NCBI GenBank assembly: GCA_017443845.1
Contig: JAFSXX010000029.1
Location: 1-64,000 of the forward strand
From: Bacteroidales bacterium
GTDB taxonomy: Bacteria; Bacteroidota; Bacteroidia; Bacteroidales; UBA932
Direction: 5' to 3'
Length of the DNA stretch: 64,000 nt
Shown: positions 51,894-60,553 of the stretch, piece by piece
Position numbering within the stretch: the stretch's first letter is position 1
Layout: each line of letters begins with the position of its first letter
Program-made: the position numbers and the translations under genes
The notes under the pieces: model-generated
Told to the model about the DNA's origin: nothing
Seen by the model: only the letters and a program-made list of their open reading frames with translations
Databases searched by the model: none

Positions 51894-53222
51894 ATGGCGG
51901 AAAAACCCAGGACAATCAACTCCCAGGTGCTGGGCCTCGCAGGCCCCAGCATCCTGGCCAATATCACCGTCCCCCTGGTGGGAATGGTGGACCTGGCCAT
52001 ATCGGGACATATAGGCGATGCGGCCGCCATCGGCGGCCTGGCGATCGCCTCGATGCTGTTCGATTTGCTCTACTGGAACATGGGCTTCCTCAGGGTGGGG
52101 ACCGGAGGCATCACGGCGCAGGCCTACGGCCGCCGCGACAACCGGGGCATAGTCGATACCCTTACCCAGGGGCTCGTCACGGCCTGGGGCGCCGCCGCCC
52201 TGTTCATCGCCATCCAGTGGCTCTTCGTGGAGGTGGCCTTCATGCTGATAGTCTGTTCGCCCGAGGTTGAGGCGGTGGCCCGGCAATATTTCTTCATCCG
52301 CATCTGGGCGGCCCCCGCGACCCTCTCGCTCTTTGTCTTCAAGGGATGGTTCATCGGGATGCAGAACACCGTCTTCTCGATGGCGGTGGACCTCTGGGTG
52401 AATGTCGTCAATATGGGGGCCTCGTGGCTGCTGGCCTTTCACACCCCGCTCGGGATGGCTGGCATCGCCTGGGGCACCCTCATCGCACAGTGGACGGGCT
52501 TGCTGCTGGCCGCCGGGCTGTTTCTGGTCCGCTACAGGGGCCTGATGGGAGAGTTCTCGCTGCGGCGCAGCGTCAAGTGGCAATATATCAAGGGCTTTTT
52601 CAAGGTCAATACCGACCTCTTCGTGCGCTCCCTCGCATTTATGGTAATATATGTGGGCTTCACCTCCCTCGCCGCCACCTACGGCGACGTGGACCTGGCG
52701 GTCAGCTCGGTGATGATGAAGCTCTTTATGCTCTTCTCCTATTTCATCGATGGCTTCGCCTATGCCGGGGAGGCGCTCACGGGGCGTTTCATAGGGGAGA
52801 GGAATCTTTCCGGAGTGCGCTCTACAGTCAGGGTGATTTTCCTCTGGGGGCTTGTCATCAGCGCTGCCTTCACCCTGGCCTATATCATCTTCCCGATGCC
52901 CATCATCGGCCTGCTGACCGATGACGCCCAGGTGCTGCAGGGATGCGGGCCCTATCTCTTCTGGCTCGTTCTGATGCCGGTTGCCAGCGGCATCGCCTTT
53001 ATCTGGGACGGAATCTATATAGGTGCCACCGCCTCGGCGCAGATGCGCGACTGTATGCTGCTCTCCGCCCTGCTGTTCGTGGTTTCCTATTTCATACTGA
53101 GGCCGTCGATGGGGATACAGGCGCTCTATCTGGCCTATTTCGTCCATCTGGCCTGCCGCTCGGTCTATCTGAGCCTCACATACCGCGGCAGCATTTTGAC
53201 TAAAATCCCTTCGGAAAGCTGA
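51894..53222 (+). CDS. MATE family efflux transporter
   Basis: The 442-residue protein has about twelve membrane helices and the family N-terminus VLGLAGPSILANITVPLVGMVDLAISGHIG. Further helices include MGFLRVGTGGITAQAYGR and IWAAPATLSLFVFKGWFIGMQNT, as in DinF-type MATE proteins. MATE transporters expel cationic drugs or toxins with Na+ or H+ antiport; substrate unknown. The frame begins at TTG 51888, but ATG 51894 (MAEKPRTINS) is more likely. It lies between the SusCD operon and the str operon. Confidence 0.92.
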   Translation: MAEKPRTINSQVLGLAGPSILANITVPLVGMVDLAISGHIGDAAAIGGLAIASMLFDLLYWNMGFLRVGTGGITAQAYGRRDNRGIVDTLTQGLVTAWGAAALFIAIQWLFVEVAFMLIVCSPEVEAVARQYFFIRIWAAPATLSLFVFKGWFIGMQNTVFSMAVDLWVNVVNMGASWLLAFHTPLGMAGIAWGTLIAQWTGLLLAAGLFLVRYRGLMGEFSLRRSVKWQYIKGFFKVNTDLFVRSLAFMVIYVGFTSLAATYGDVDLAVSSVMMKLFMLFSYFIDGFAYAGEALTGRFIGERNLSGVRSTVRVIFLWGLVISAAFTLAYIIFPMPIIGLLTDDAQVLQGCGPYLFWLVLMPVASGIAFIWDGIYIGATASAQMRDCMLLSALLFVVSYFILRPSMGIQALYLAYFVHLACRSVYLSLTYRGSILTKIPSES

Positions 53223-53248
53223 TATAGAGTGATTTTGTCAAAAACTTG

Positions 53249-53279
53249 TTTGTAAATAGGAATATTTATTCTATCTTTG
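53249..53279 (+). promoter_or_regulatory. Promoter of the str operon
   Basis: TTTG at 53249-53252 and TATCTTTG at 53272-53279, 19 bases apart, form an ideal Bacteroidetes promoter 53 bp before the rpsL start. Confidence 0.8.
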
Positions 53280-53332
53280 CAACCCGCAAAAAAATGCGGT
53301 TAAAAACATAAATAAAAGAGTTACAAGTATTT

Positions 53333-53716
53333 ATGCCGACAATTCAGCAATTAGTTCGCAAAGGACGCGAGGTCATTGTAGAGAAAAGCAAGTCTCGCGC
53401 GTTGGATGCTTGTCCTCAGAGGCGCGGTGTCTGTGTCCGTGTTTACACGACCACTCCCAAAAAGCCTAACTCCGCTATGCGTAAGGTAGCGCGTGTCAGG
53501 CTCACCAACCAGAAAGAGGTCAATGCATACATACCTGGCGAGGGCCACAACCTTCAGGAACACAGCATCGTGCTGGTTCGTGGCGGTCGTGTGAAGGACC
53601 TTCCGGGTGTTCGCTACCACATCCTTAGAGGAGCTTTGGATACCGCTGGCGTAGAGGGCAGGACCCAGTCCCGTTCGCTCTATGGTGCCAAGAGGCCGAA
53701 GAAATCTAAGAAGTAA
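53333..53716 (+). CDS. rpsL: 30S ribosomal protein S12
   Basis: The 127-residue protein of the decoding centre has [12 protein letters not shown] at the start, the conserved loop [20 protein letters not shown] with the Lys that decides streptomycin response, and the [16 protein letters not shown] segment with the conserved RGG and PGVRYH residues. The C-terminus is basic (KRPKKSKK). It is the first gene of the str operon (rpsL, rpsG, fusA, rpsJ). Confidence 0.98.
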   Translation: MPTIQQLVRKGREVIVEKSKSRALDACPQRRGVCVRVYTTTPKKPNSAMRKVARVRLTNQKEVNAYIPGEGHNLQEHSIVLVRGGRVKDLPGVRYHILRGALDTAGVEGRTQSRSLYGAKRPKKSKK

Positions 53717-53747
53717 CCGTTTCATTAACTTTTAATTTCCTTTAACA

Positions 53748-54224
53748 ATGAGAAAATCGAAGCCTAAAAAGAGGATTCTACTTCCTGATCCTAAGTTTCA
53801 CGATGTCGAGGTTACCCGTTTCGTGAACAATCTTATGTTGCAGGGGAAGAAGAGTATCGCTTATTCTATTTTCTACGATGCCATCGACATCGTCGGCGAG
53901 AAGATGAAAGATTCTGACCAGGCTCCTCTCGATATTTGGAAAAAAGCATTGGAAAACGTCACTCCGCAGGTCGAAGTAAAGTCCCGCAGGGTGGGTGGTG
54001 CGAACTTCCAGGTCCCGACTGAGGTGCGTCCGGAGCGTAAAGTCTCTCTCTCCATGAAGAATATGATACTTTACTCCCGCAAGCGTGCCGGCCACTCCAT
54101 GGCAGAAAAGTTGGCAGCTGAGATAATGGCCGCATACAACAACGAAGGTGCGGCATTCAAGAGGAAAGAGGAAATGCACCGTATGGCCGAGGCCAACAAG
54201 GCATTCGCTCACTTCCGTTTCTAA
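53748..54224 (+). CDS. rpsG: 30S ribosomal protein S7
   Basis: The 158-residue 16S rRNA-binding assembly protein starts [52 protein letters not shown] and [12 protein letters not shown] mark the family. It follows rpsL by 31 bases and precedes fusA by 18. Complete. Confidence 0.98.
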   Translation: MRKSKPKKRILLPDPKFHDVEVTRFVNNLMLQGKKSIAYSIFYDAIDIVGEKMKDSDQAPLDIWKKALENVTPQVEVKSRRVGGANFQVPTEVRPERKVSLSMKNMILYSRKRAGHSMAEKLAAEIMAAYNNEGAAFKRKEEMHRMAEANKAFAHFRF

Positions 54225-54242
54225 AAATCTTTTGGCAGATAG

Positions 54243-56360
54243 ATGGCAAGAGATCTTAAATATACCAGGAATATCGGTATCATGGCCCACATCGATGCGG
54301 GCAAGACCACTACGTCCGAGCGTATCCTCTACTACACAGGAAAGACCCACAAGATCGGTGAGGTCCACGACGGTGCGGCTACAATGGACTGGATGGTCCA
54401 GGAGCAGGAGCGTGGTATCACCATCACTTCGGCCGCCACTACCGCTTTCTGGCATTACAACAACCAGCAGTATCAGGTAAACCTTATCGACACTCCCGGT
54501 CACGTCGATTTCACCGTGGAGGTGGAGCGTTCCCTTCGAGTCCTCGACGGAACGGTCGCCACTTTCTGCGCCGTGGGCCGCGTACAGCCTCAGAGCGAGA
54601 CCGTATGGCGCCAGGCCGACAAGTATCACGTGCCCAAGATCGCCTATGTCAACAAGATGGACCGCACAGGTGCCGACTTCCTCGCAGTGGTCGAAGAGAT
54701 CCGCGAGAAGCTGGGTGCCAAGAGCGTTCCCATCTGCCTCCCCATCGGAGCGGAGGACAAGTTCGAAGGCATAGTTGACCTTATCTCCAAGAAGGCGTAT
54801 GTCTATGACGCCAACAGCAAGGAGCTGGTCAACTACAAGGAGGTCGAAATCCCCGCCGATATGGTTTCGGAGGTGGAAGAGTGGAGAGGCAACCTTATCG
54901 AGTCGGTCGCCGAATATGACGACACGATCCTCGAGAAGTTCTTTGACAATCCCGATTCCATTTCAGAAGATGAGATAATCGCCGCGCTGCGCAAGGCCAC
55001 CATCGATATGGCGGTCGTGCCCACCTGCTGCGGTTCCTCCTTCAAGAACAAGGGTGTACAGTTCCTTCTCGACGCGGTTGTCCGTTACCTTCCTTCCCCT
55101 CTCGACAAGGGCAACGTGAAAGGAACAGACCTCCGCACCAATGCCGAGATCGAGCGCAAGCCCGAGGCATCCGAACCTTTCTGCGCGCTGGTATTTAAGA
55201 TTGCCACCGATCCTTTCGTCGGAAGACTTGCGTTCCTGAGGGCATATTCGGGCCGCCTCGATGCGGGCTCCTATGTCCTGAACGCACGCACCGGCAAGAA
55301 GGAGCGCGTTGCCCGGCTTTACCAGATGCACTCCAACAAGCAGAACCCCATCGACTTCGTCGAGGCTGGCGACATCTGCGCGGCAGTGGGTTTCAAGGAG
55401 TTGCGTACAGGCGATACCATCTGCGACGAGAATCATCCCGTGGTGCTCGAGTCGATCTCCTTCCCCGATCCCGTGATCGGTCTGGCGGTCGAGCCCAAGA
55501 CCCAGGCGGATCTCGACAAGCTGGGAATCGCCCTCGGTAAGCTGTCCGAAGAAGACCCGACCTTCACCGTCAAATCCGATACCGAGACTGGCCAGACGGT
55601 CATCAGCGGTATGGGTGAGCTTCATCTGGATATCATCGTGGACCGTCTCCGCCGCGAATTCGGCGTGGAGATCAACCAGGGTGCTCCTCAGGTCAACTAC
55701 AAGGAGGCCATTACGAAGAGCTACCAGCACCGCGAGGTATTCAAGAAGCAGACGGGCGGCCGTGGTAAATTTGCAGATATCATTGTCGAAATCGGTCCCG
55801 CAGACGAGGGTGTCACCGGCCTCCAGTTCATCGACGAGGTCAAGGGCGGAAACATTCCGCGCGAGTACATCCCCGCTGTCGAAAAGGGCTTCAAGTCCGC
55901 GATGGCCAACGGCGTCCTTGCCGGTTACGAGGTTACTTCGATGAAGGTCCGCCTTCTCGACGGAAGCTTCCATCCGGTGGATTCCGACCAGCTCTCGTTC
56001 GAGATTTGCGCCCGTATGGCATTCCGCCACGCACTGCCCAAGTGCGGTCCGGTCCTGATGGAGCCTATAATGTCCCTCGAAGTCGTAACTCCGGAGGATT
56101 ATATGGGCGACGTAGTCGGAGACCTCAACCGCCGCCGCGGACAGATTGTCAATATGGACTCGAAGGGCAATGCCAGGATAGTCAAGGCCAACGTTCCGCT
56201 TTCGGAGCAGTTCGGTTATGTCACGGTTCTGAGGACCCTCTCCTCCGGACGCGCTACCAGTTCGATGGAGTTCTCCCACTATGCGGAGGTTCCAGCCAAC
56301 ATAGCGCAGGAGGTGATCAGCAAGTCCGGACATCGCCGCAGCCTTGATGATGACGAATAA
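54243..56360 (+). CDS. fusA: Elongation factor G
   Basis: EF-G moves tRNAs and mRNA through the ribosome. The 705-residue GTPase has G1 as [17 protein letters not shown]2 around [13 protein letters not shown]3 as DTPGHVDF and G4 as NKMD, followed by domains II-V with the domain IV region [15 protein letters not shown] and the C-terminus [16 protein letters not shown]. The canonical GTPase residues are intact. It is in the standard str operon position. Confidence 0.98.
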   Translation: MARDLKYTRNIGIMAHIDAGKTTTSERILYYTGKTHKIGEVHDGAATMDWMVQEQERGITITSAATTAFWHYNNQQYQVNLIDTPGHVDFTVEVERSLRVLDGTVATFCAVGRVQPQSETVWRQADKYHVPKIAYVNKMDRTGADFLAVVEEIREKLGAKSVPICLPIGAEDKFEGIVDLISKKAYVYDANSKELVNYKEVEIPADMVSEVEEWRGNLIESVAEYDDTILEKFFDNPDSISEDEIIAALRKATIDMAVVPTCCGSSFKNKGVQFLLDAVVRYLPSPLDKGNVKGTDLRTNAEIERKPEASEPFCALVFKIATDPFVGRLAFLRAYSGRLDAGSYVLNARTGKKERVARLYQMHSNKQNPIDFVEAGDICAAVGFKELRTGDTICDENHPVVLESISFPDPVIGLAVEPKTQADLDKLGIALGKLSEEDPTFTVKSDTETGQTVISGMGELHLDIIVDRLRREFGVEINQGAPQVNYKEAITKSYQHREVFKKQTGGRGKFADIIVEIGPADEGVTGLQFIDEVKGGNIPREYIPAVEKGFKSAMANGVLAGYEVTSMKVRLLDGSFHPVDSDQLSFEICARMAFRHALPKCGPVLMEPIMSLEVVTPEDYMGDVVGDLNRRRGQIVNMDSKGNARIVKANVPLSEQFGYVTVLRTLSSGRATSSMEFSHYAEVPANIAQEVISKSGHRRSLDDDE

Positions 56361-56382
56361 GAAATAGTAAAAAAAATACACA

Positions 56383-56688
56383 ATGAGCCAGAAAATCAGA
56401 ATTAAACTCAAATCTTACGATCACGCCCTGGTCGACAAGTCGGCCGACAAGATCGTAAAGACAGTTAAGGCTACAGGTGCAGTCGTAAGCGGACCCGTTC
56501 CCCTTCCGACCGACAAGAAGATCTTCACTGTCAACCGCTCGACCTTCGTCAACAAGAAGGCGCGCGAGCAGTTTGAACTCAATTCTTTCCGCCGCCTGCT
56601 CGACATCTACAGCTCGACTCCCAAGACCGTCGATGCACTGATGAAACTCGAGCTCCCCAGCGGTGTCGAGGTTGAGATCAAGGTCTGA
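56383..56688 (+). CDS. rpsJ: 30S ribosomal protein S10
   Basis: The 101-residue protein starts [20 protein letters not shown] and has the [20 protein letters not shown] loop; it ends [11 protein letters not shown]. It follows fusA by 22 bases. In most Bacteroidetes rplC follows directly; here no rplC is present, and its last 20 bases (56671-56690) recur at 58344-58363 beyond a tRNA and an ATPase gene. Confidence 0.98.
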   Translation: MSQKIRIKLKSYDHALVDKSADKIVKTVKATGAVVSGPVPLPTDKKIFTVNRSTFVNKKAREQFELNSFRRLLDIYSSTPKTVDALMKLELPSGVEVEIKV

Positions 56689-56690
56689 CG
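56671..56690. repeat. Direct repeat (left), end of rpsJ
   Basis: GTTGAGATCAAGGTCTGACG covers the last rpsJ codons and stop and is found again exactly at 58344-58363. Confidence 0.85.
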
Positions 56691-56749
56691 CTAACGCAAT
56701 TTACTGAGTGTCAGTCACCGCGCAAAGCGCCTGAACCCCAGTAAACTCC

Positions 56750-56823
56750 GGTCCCATAGCTCAGTTGGTTAGAGCATCTGACTCATAATCAGGGGGTCGC
56801 AGGATCATGCCCTGCTGGGACCA
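56750..56823 (+). tRNA. tRNA with CAT anticodon (Met, or Ile if modified)
   Basis: The 74-base cloverleaf has acceptor GGTCCCA/TGGGACC with discriminator A, D-arm GCTC...GAGC, anticodon stem TCTGA/TCAGG around loop CTCATAA (CAT) and T stem GCAGG/CCTGC. The T loop is ATCATGC instead of TTCRANY, with bases 54 and 58 changed as a pair (A and T). CCA is not encoded. Met (elongator) is more likely than initiator because the first acceptor pair is G-C; Ile2 cannot be excluded. Confidence 0.88.
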
Positions 56824-56859
56824 CAAAAAAAGCCGCAGAGATGCGGCTTTTTTTGTGGC
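56821..56859 (+). terminator. Rho-independent terminator after the tRNA
   Basis: AAAAAAAGCCGCA-GAGA-TGCGGCTTTTTTT, extended by CCAC/GTGG outside, is a perfect long stem-loop with a T-run. It works in either direction by sequence. Confidence 0.92.
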
Positions 56860-56963
56860 CCCATGTGAACGATAAGCTAGCTGACCTCTTGCGTAGTATC
56901 GCACATAAGAGATTTAAAATAAGCGGAATATTGCATTTTACTTAGGGTGTTTTTGGCGGAGTA

Positions 56964-56994
56964 TTGCATTTAATATGGAGAGTCACTATCTTTG
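56964..56994 (+). promoter_or_regulatory. Promoter of the DUF4143 ATPase gene
   Basis: TTG at 56964-56966 and TATCTTTG at 56987-56994, 20 bases apart, fit the consensus. Transcription would begin about 57000, which argues for ATG 57015. Confidence 0.6.
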
Positions 56995-57014
56995 TCATGC
57001 TAAATCGAGACATT

Positions 57015-58292
57015 ATGATAGACAAAAGAGTCATAGAACAGGTGCTCTCAGAGCAGTTTGAGGAACTTAAGAAATTGGAGAAAGAGACACTGGTTTCCCG
57101 GCCAGAAGAAGATCGCATTCAACTGGATAGCACGATGGCACAGGTGGTTATCGGAGTACGACGAAGCGGCAAATCGACTTTGTGCTACAGCATGCTTAAG
57201 AGCAAAGGCGTGAAATTCGCCTACGCAAACTTTGATGATGAGCGCTTCCTTGATATGACCGCTACGGATTTGAATAATGTGCTTGAAGTGCTCTACAAAA
57301 TATACGGCGATTTCAACTATCTGTTCTTGGACGAGGTCCAGAATGTTACAGGCTGGCACCTGTTCGTGAACAGGTTACTACGGAGCCGTATGCGTGTTTT
57401 TGTCACCGGATCAAACGCCAAACTACTCAGTGGAGAACTCGCTACCCATCTGACCGGCCGTCACGATGAGATAGAACTCTTCCCTTTTTCATTCCGCGAC
57501 TATTGCATGGCTACAGGAGTCTCCATTGATTCCGTGACAACCAAGAGCGTTGCCTTCCGCAGAGCCGCATTCGATGTCTATCTCAAGCAAGGGGGGTTCC
57601 CGGAACTTTTGCACGAAAAGAACAAAACTTCTTACATATCCAAACTGGTTAATAATATTTTAAAGAGGGATATCGAACAACGTCACAGGTTACGTTACCC
57701 CCATGCTTTCGAAAGTCTTGCTCAGCATCTGCTGAATGTCGTGCCACATGTGGTTGTAGAGAACGACTTGGCCCACGAGTTCGGCATTAGGTCCAGCCAT
57801 ACGGTTGGGAAGTATATTGACTACCTCAAGGAGGCATACCTTCTCGTCGGGCTGAAGAAATACTCCCAGAAGAGTATCCAGCGCGTTTATGACGAAAAAG
57901 TCTATGCCGTTGATGTGGCTATGATGGATGCTCGCGCTGATGCTTTTGCTGGCGATAATCTGGGCTGGCGCCTGGAAACACTTGTGTATATTGAGCTGCT
58001 GCGCCGCAATGGTCCAAAAGAACAGGATATCTACTACTTCAAGAATGATAAGGGCATTGAAACCGATTTTGTGGTCTGCAAGGGAAATAAGGCGCTTGAG
58101 CTATATCAGGTATGCTATGACATGTCTTCAGAGAAGACGCGCACACGAGAGATCAATAGCCTGTTGATCGGCTCAAAAGCAACTCACTGCAACAATTTGT
58201 ATATCATCACAGATTTCCAAAGCGAAACCATCACCCAGGACGGCAAGACCATTAAGGTTATTCCCGCCCATGAATGGCTGCTTAACGAATAG
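57015..58292 (+). CDS. AAA+ ATPase with DUF4143 domain
   Basis: The 425-residue protein (from ATG 57015; ATG 56997 and 56964 lie at or before the predicted transcript start) has an N-terminal AAA_14 domain with Walker A GVRRSGKSTL (~50), Walker B YLFLDEVQNV, and VFVTGSNAKLLSGELATHLTGR (sensor region). The C-terminal DUF4143 domain is helical and ends with FKNDKGIETDFVV, a nuclease-like strand with E and D. Many Bacteroidetes carry several such genes; they may act on DNA or in stress/defence, but no function is proven. It is flanked by duplicated rpsJ ends, so it looks like a recent insertion. Confidence 0.85.
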   Translation: MIDKRVIEQVLSEQFEELKKLEKETLVSRPEEDRIQLDSTMAQVVIGVRRSGKSTLCYSMLKSKGVKFAYANFDDERFLDMTATDLNNVLEVLYKIYGDFNYLFLDEVQNVTGWHLFVNRLLRSRMRVFVTGSNAKLLSGELATHLTGRHDEIELFPFSFRDYCMATGVSIDSVTTKSVAFRRAAFDVYLKQGGFPELLHEKNKTSYISKLVNNILKRDIEQRHRLRYPHAFESLAQHLLNVVPHVVVENDLAHEFGIRSSHTVGKYIDYLKEAYLLVGLKKYSQKSIQRVYDEKVYAVDVAMMDARADAFAGDNLGWRLETLVYIELLRRNGPKEQDIYYFKNDKGIETDFVVCKGNKALELYQVCYDMSSEKTRTREINSLLIGSKATHCNNLYIITDFQSETITQDGKTIKVIPAHEWLLNE

Positions 58293-58343
58293 ATAGAACT
58301 CGATATAATAGCAAAGCTCCGGCAATCCTCAAGTACTGTCGGT

Positions 58344-58363
58344 GTTGAGATCAAGGTCTGACG
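58344..58363. repeat. Direct repeat (right), copy of rpsJ end
   Basis: Exact match to 56671-56690. It lies 51 bases after the ATPase stop and is followed by a GGGGC-AAA-GCCCC hairpin. Confidence 0.85.
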
Positions 58364-58426
58364 ATTTGGGGCAAAGCCCCCTATATCCCCCGCGGCTCCC
58401 GCATGGCCGGGACGCCATGCTCCGCC

Positions 58427-58450
58427 GGGCGCCTGCGGGCGCCTTTTTTT
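58427..58450 (+). terminator. Terminator-like hairpin with T-run
   Basis: GGCGCC-TGCG-GGCGCC followed by TTTTTTT at 58444-58450. It may end transcripts from the ATPase gene or be the original end of the str operon. Confidence 0.65.
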
Positions 58451-58516
58451 GCGGTCGGGCCTCGGGCTCCAAACCAGTTACTTACAAAGGTGGCTGGCCT
58501 TTCTTTTAAAAGAGGT

Positions 58517-58602
58517 GATGGAGACCTGCGGGTTTTTTGCAGGTCTCCATCAAAAATGGCGTTTTTTGAGGGAGACTTGCGTTTTTTTAGCAGGTCTCCA
58601 TC
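58517..58602. repeat. Two hairpins 51 bp apart
   Basis: GATGGAGACCTGC...GCAGGTCTCCATC forms a 13-bp perfect stem (58517-58551) with a nine-base loop GGGTTTTTT. A second, slightly changed copy (GGAGACTTGC...GCAGGTCTCC) follows 51 bp on. No gene is seen. Confidence 0.8.
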
Positions 58603-58717
58603 ACTGGCGACACTTTTGCCATTTATAAGTCCTTATAGAAAGGCTTCTCTGCTATTTGACTTACCCCTGAATTCATATATCACGACGGCCGTGTGGGGTT
58701 TGGGGAAACGGCCAGCG

Positions 58718-58831
58718 GCCACGAAATGAAAATAATGGCAGTGGGATTCATTTCGTGGCATTGATTTGGGCAGAATCAGCGAAATTAGGGACACGAGATA
58801 AAAGAAATAGCGGTTATTTTCATTTCGTGGC
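58718..58831. repeat. Palindromic element with 18-bp inverted ends
   Basis: GCCACGAAATGAAAATAA at 58718-58735 and its exact reverse complement at 58814-58831 bound a 114-bp unit. A third copy of the end (TTCATTTCGTGG) lies inside at 58747-58758. The rest of 58300-58929 holds no credible gene. Confidence 0.8.
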
Positions 58832-58929
58832 AGATGGAAAGTGGCAGCTAGCAGATGGAGAGTTCGTGGCGGTCGGTCTGGATCATGCCCCAGCGCCATC
58901 ACTGGCGACCTTTCAGCGTAGTACACCTC

Positions 58930-60339
58930 CTACTTCGCCATAGCGAACGAAACGCCCTTGGACTTGTTCCATTCGCCGCGGGTGAAGTCGGGGAGGACGA
59001 CGGGCATGGAGCCGTGATTGATGGAGACTTCCGTAATCTCTACCAGGGAACTCCATTCGGCGGCGTCATAGACGTCCTGGTCCAGCGGGAGACCGTTGTG
59101 GAGGCAGTATATGAGACGGTAGTCCATAATGAAGTCCATTCCGCCGTGGCCGCCGACCTCTTTGGCCTTCTCGGCGAGTCCGCCCTCTTTGGTGATGGGG
59201 TGCTGATACCTCGCCATCAGGGCGTCGCGAGCCTCATTGCTCATATACTTCTCCGCATCGAGGTCCTCGATGCCGGCATCTTCCGGAACCGCGTCCCCGA
59301 GGGCGAGGCCCTGGTTGGGATATTTGTTGGCGAAGCCCCTGGTTCCGGTTATCTGATACATACGGCTGTAGGGCCTGGGAGTTGCCACGGCGTGCTCCAC
59401 GAGGATGGTTTTGCCGTTTCGGGTGCGGATTAGGGTGCTGGTGTTGTCACCGTTGGCATATTCATAAGCGCCTTCGCCATAGCGGCTGTCGGCGGTCTGC
59501 TGGCCGCGGAAGGCGTCGGACGCCATCGAGACCAGCACGTCCATCTTGTCGCCGCGATGGATGCCGAGGTCCTGGCAGACGGGGCCGATTCCGTGGGTGG
59601 GATAGACGTCGCCGTTGTGCTCGCGGTTGTAGATCATCCGCCAGTCGCCCTCATAACGGTCCCAGTAGGGATCCAGATTATGGCAATAGGAGCCTTCCGC
59701 ATGGACTATTTCGCCGAAGAGGCCCTGCTGGATCATGTTCAGGCAGGTGAGTTCGAAAAAGTCATAGCAGCAGTTCTCGAGCATCATACAGTGCCTGCGG
59801 GTGCGTTCGGAGGTGTTCACCAGGTCCCAGCACTCCTTGACGCTGGTGGCGGCAGGCACTTCTATGGCGACGTGCTTGCCGTGTTCCATCGCATAGACGG
59901 CGATAGGGGTGTGCAGCTGCCAAGGGACTGCAAGATACACCAGGTCGATGTCCTCCCTCTCGCATAGTTCCTTATATGCCTCTTCGCCCCAATATCCGGC
60001 GGCGCGGGGTTTTCCGTGGCTCTCAAGTATCTGCTGGGCTTTTTCCACCCTCTCTTCGTGAAGGTCGCACAGGGCCACTACGGTTGCGTCGTCGAGATAG
60101 CAGAAGCGATGGACCGCCCCTGGTCCGCGCATTCCGAGTCCGACGAAGCCGACCCTGACGTTTTCGATGGGGTCGCAGCTGAATCCCAGCATCGACTGCT
60201 GTCCGGCCGGCCGGGGAGGCGTGTTGTAAACTATCTGATTGTTTTTGACAGAATAACCGTAGGGGTCATTCTGACTGCAACTTGAAAGCGCAAGTGCCGA
60301 AAACACGGCAAAAGAAATGCAGAAAAGAAACTTTTTCAT
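58930..60339 (-). CDS. GH109-like Gfo/Idh/MocA family lipoprotein
   Basis: The 469-residue protein has a lipobox (ALALSSC, Cys ~21) and an NAD-binding Rossmann domain (VRVGFVGLGMRGPGAVHRF). VVALCDLHEERV and YLAVPWQLHTP follow, then GNPxxHG-like motifs with DVYPTHGIGPVCQDLGIHRG and LVSMAS. These match GH109 enzymes (NAD+-dependent alpha-N-acetylgalactosaminidase type), which remove terminal GalNAc by oxidation-elimination. A bound NAD+ normally requires Tat export; here the signal is lipoprotein Sec-type, without a twin arginine, so cofactor loading is a question. It is divergent from the GDPD gene. Confidence 0.82.
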   Translation of the reverse strand: MKKFLFCISFAVFSALALSSCSQNDPYGYSVKNNQIVYNTPPRPAGQQSMLGFSCDPIENVRVGFVGLGMRGPGAVHRFCYLDDATVVALCDLHEERVEKAQQILESHGKPRAAGYWGEEAYKELCEREDIDLVYLAVPWQLHTPIAVYAMEHGKHVAIEVPAATSVKECWDLVNTSERTRRHCMMLENCCYDFFELTCLNMIQQGLFGEIVHAEGSYCHNLDPYWDRYEGDWRMIYNREHNGDVYPTHGIGPVCQDLGIHRGDKMDVLVSMASDAFRGQQTADSRYGEGAYEYANGDNTSTLIRTRNGKTILVEHAVATPRPYSRMYQITGTRGFANKYPNQGLALGDAVPEDAGIEDLDAEKYMSNEARDALMARYQHPITKEGGLAEKAKEVGGHGGMDFIMDYRLIYCLHNGLPLDQDVYDAAEWSSLVEITEVSINHGSMPVVLPDFTRGEWNKSKGVSFAMAK

Positions 60340-60513
60340 AACAAACCGCCGGGCGCCCTGACTGGTGCCCGATAATACAAAAATAGTGAATTTCAGCAGA
60401 TCTCTATCACCGGCGCCTCTTCAGGAAAGTGGCAGCCGAATTCCTGACCAACAGGGTCCGTATCTGCCTGGCGCTTTCTTTCCGATGGTTTTCTTCGTTA
60501 CAAGAATAATAAG

Positions 60514-60521
60514 TAAATTTG
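60514..60521 (+). promoter_or_regulatory. -7 element before the glycerophosphodiesterase
   Basis: TAAATTTG lies 32 bases before the ATG at 60554 and supports that start over the longer frame from 60365. Confidence 0.5.
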
Positions 60522-60553
60522 TGATGAACATAACTAAAGGTCGCATTATTGCT

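Noticed and set aside
50520..53147. 875-aa minus-strand frame across the DUF1735 and MATE genes
   Set aside because: Crosses two well-supported plus-strand genes, composition is rich in His/Gly/Glu/Arg as expected for an antisense shadow.
56671..58363. Complete mobile element with integrase
   Set aside because: Only a tRNA and a DUF4143 ATPase lie between the direct repeats; no recombinase or transposase was seen, so it is reported as a repeat-bracketed insertion only.
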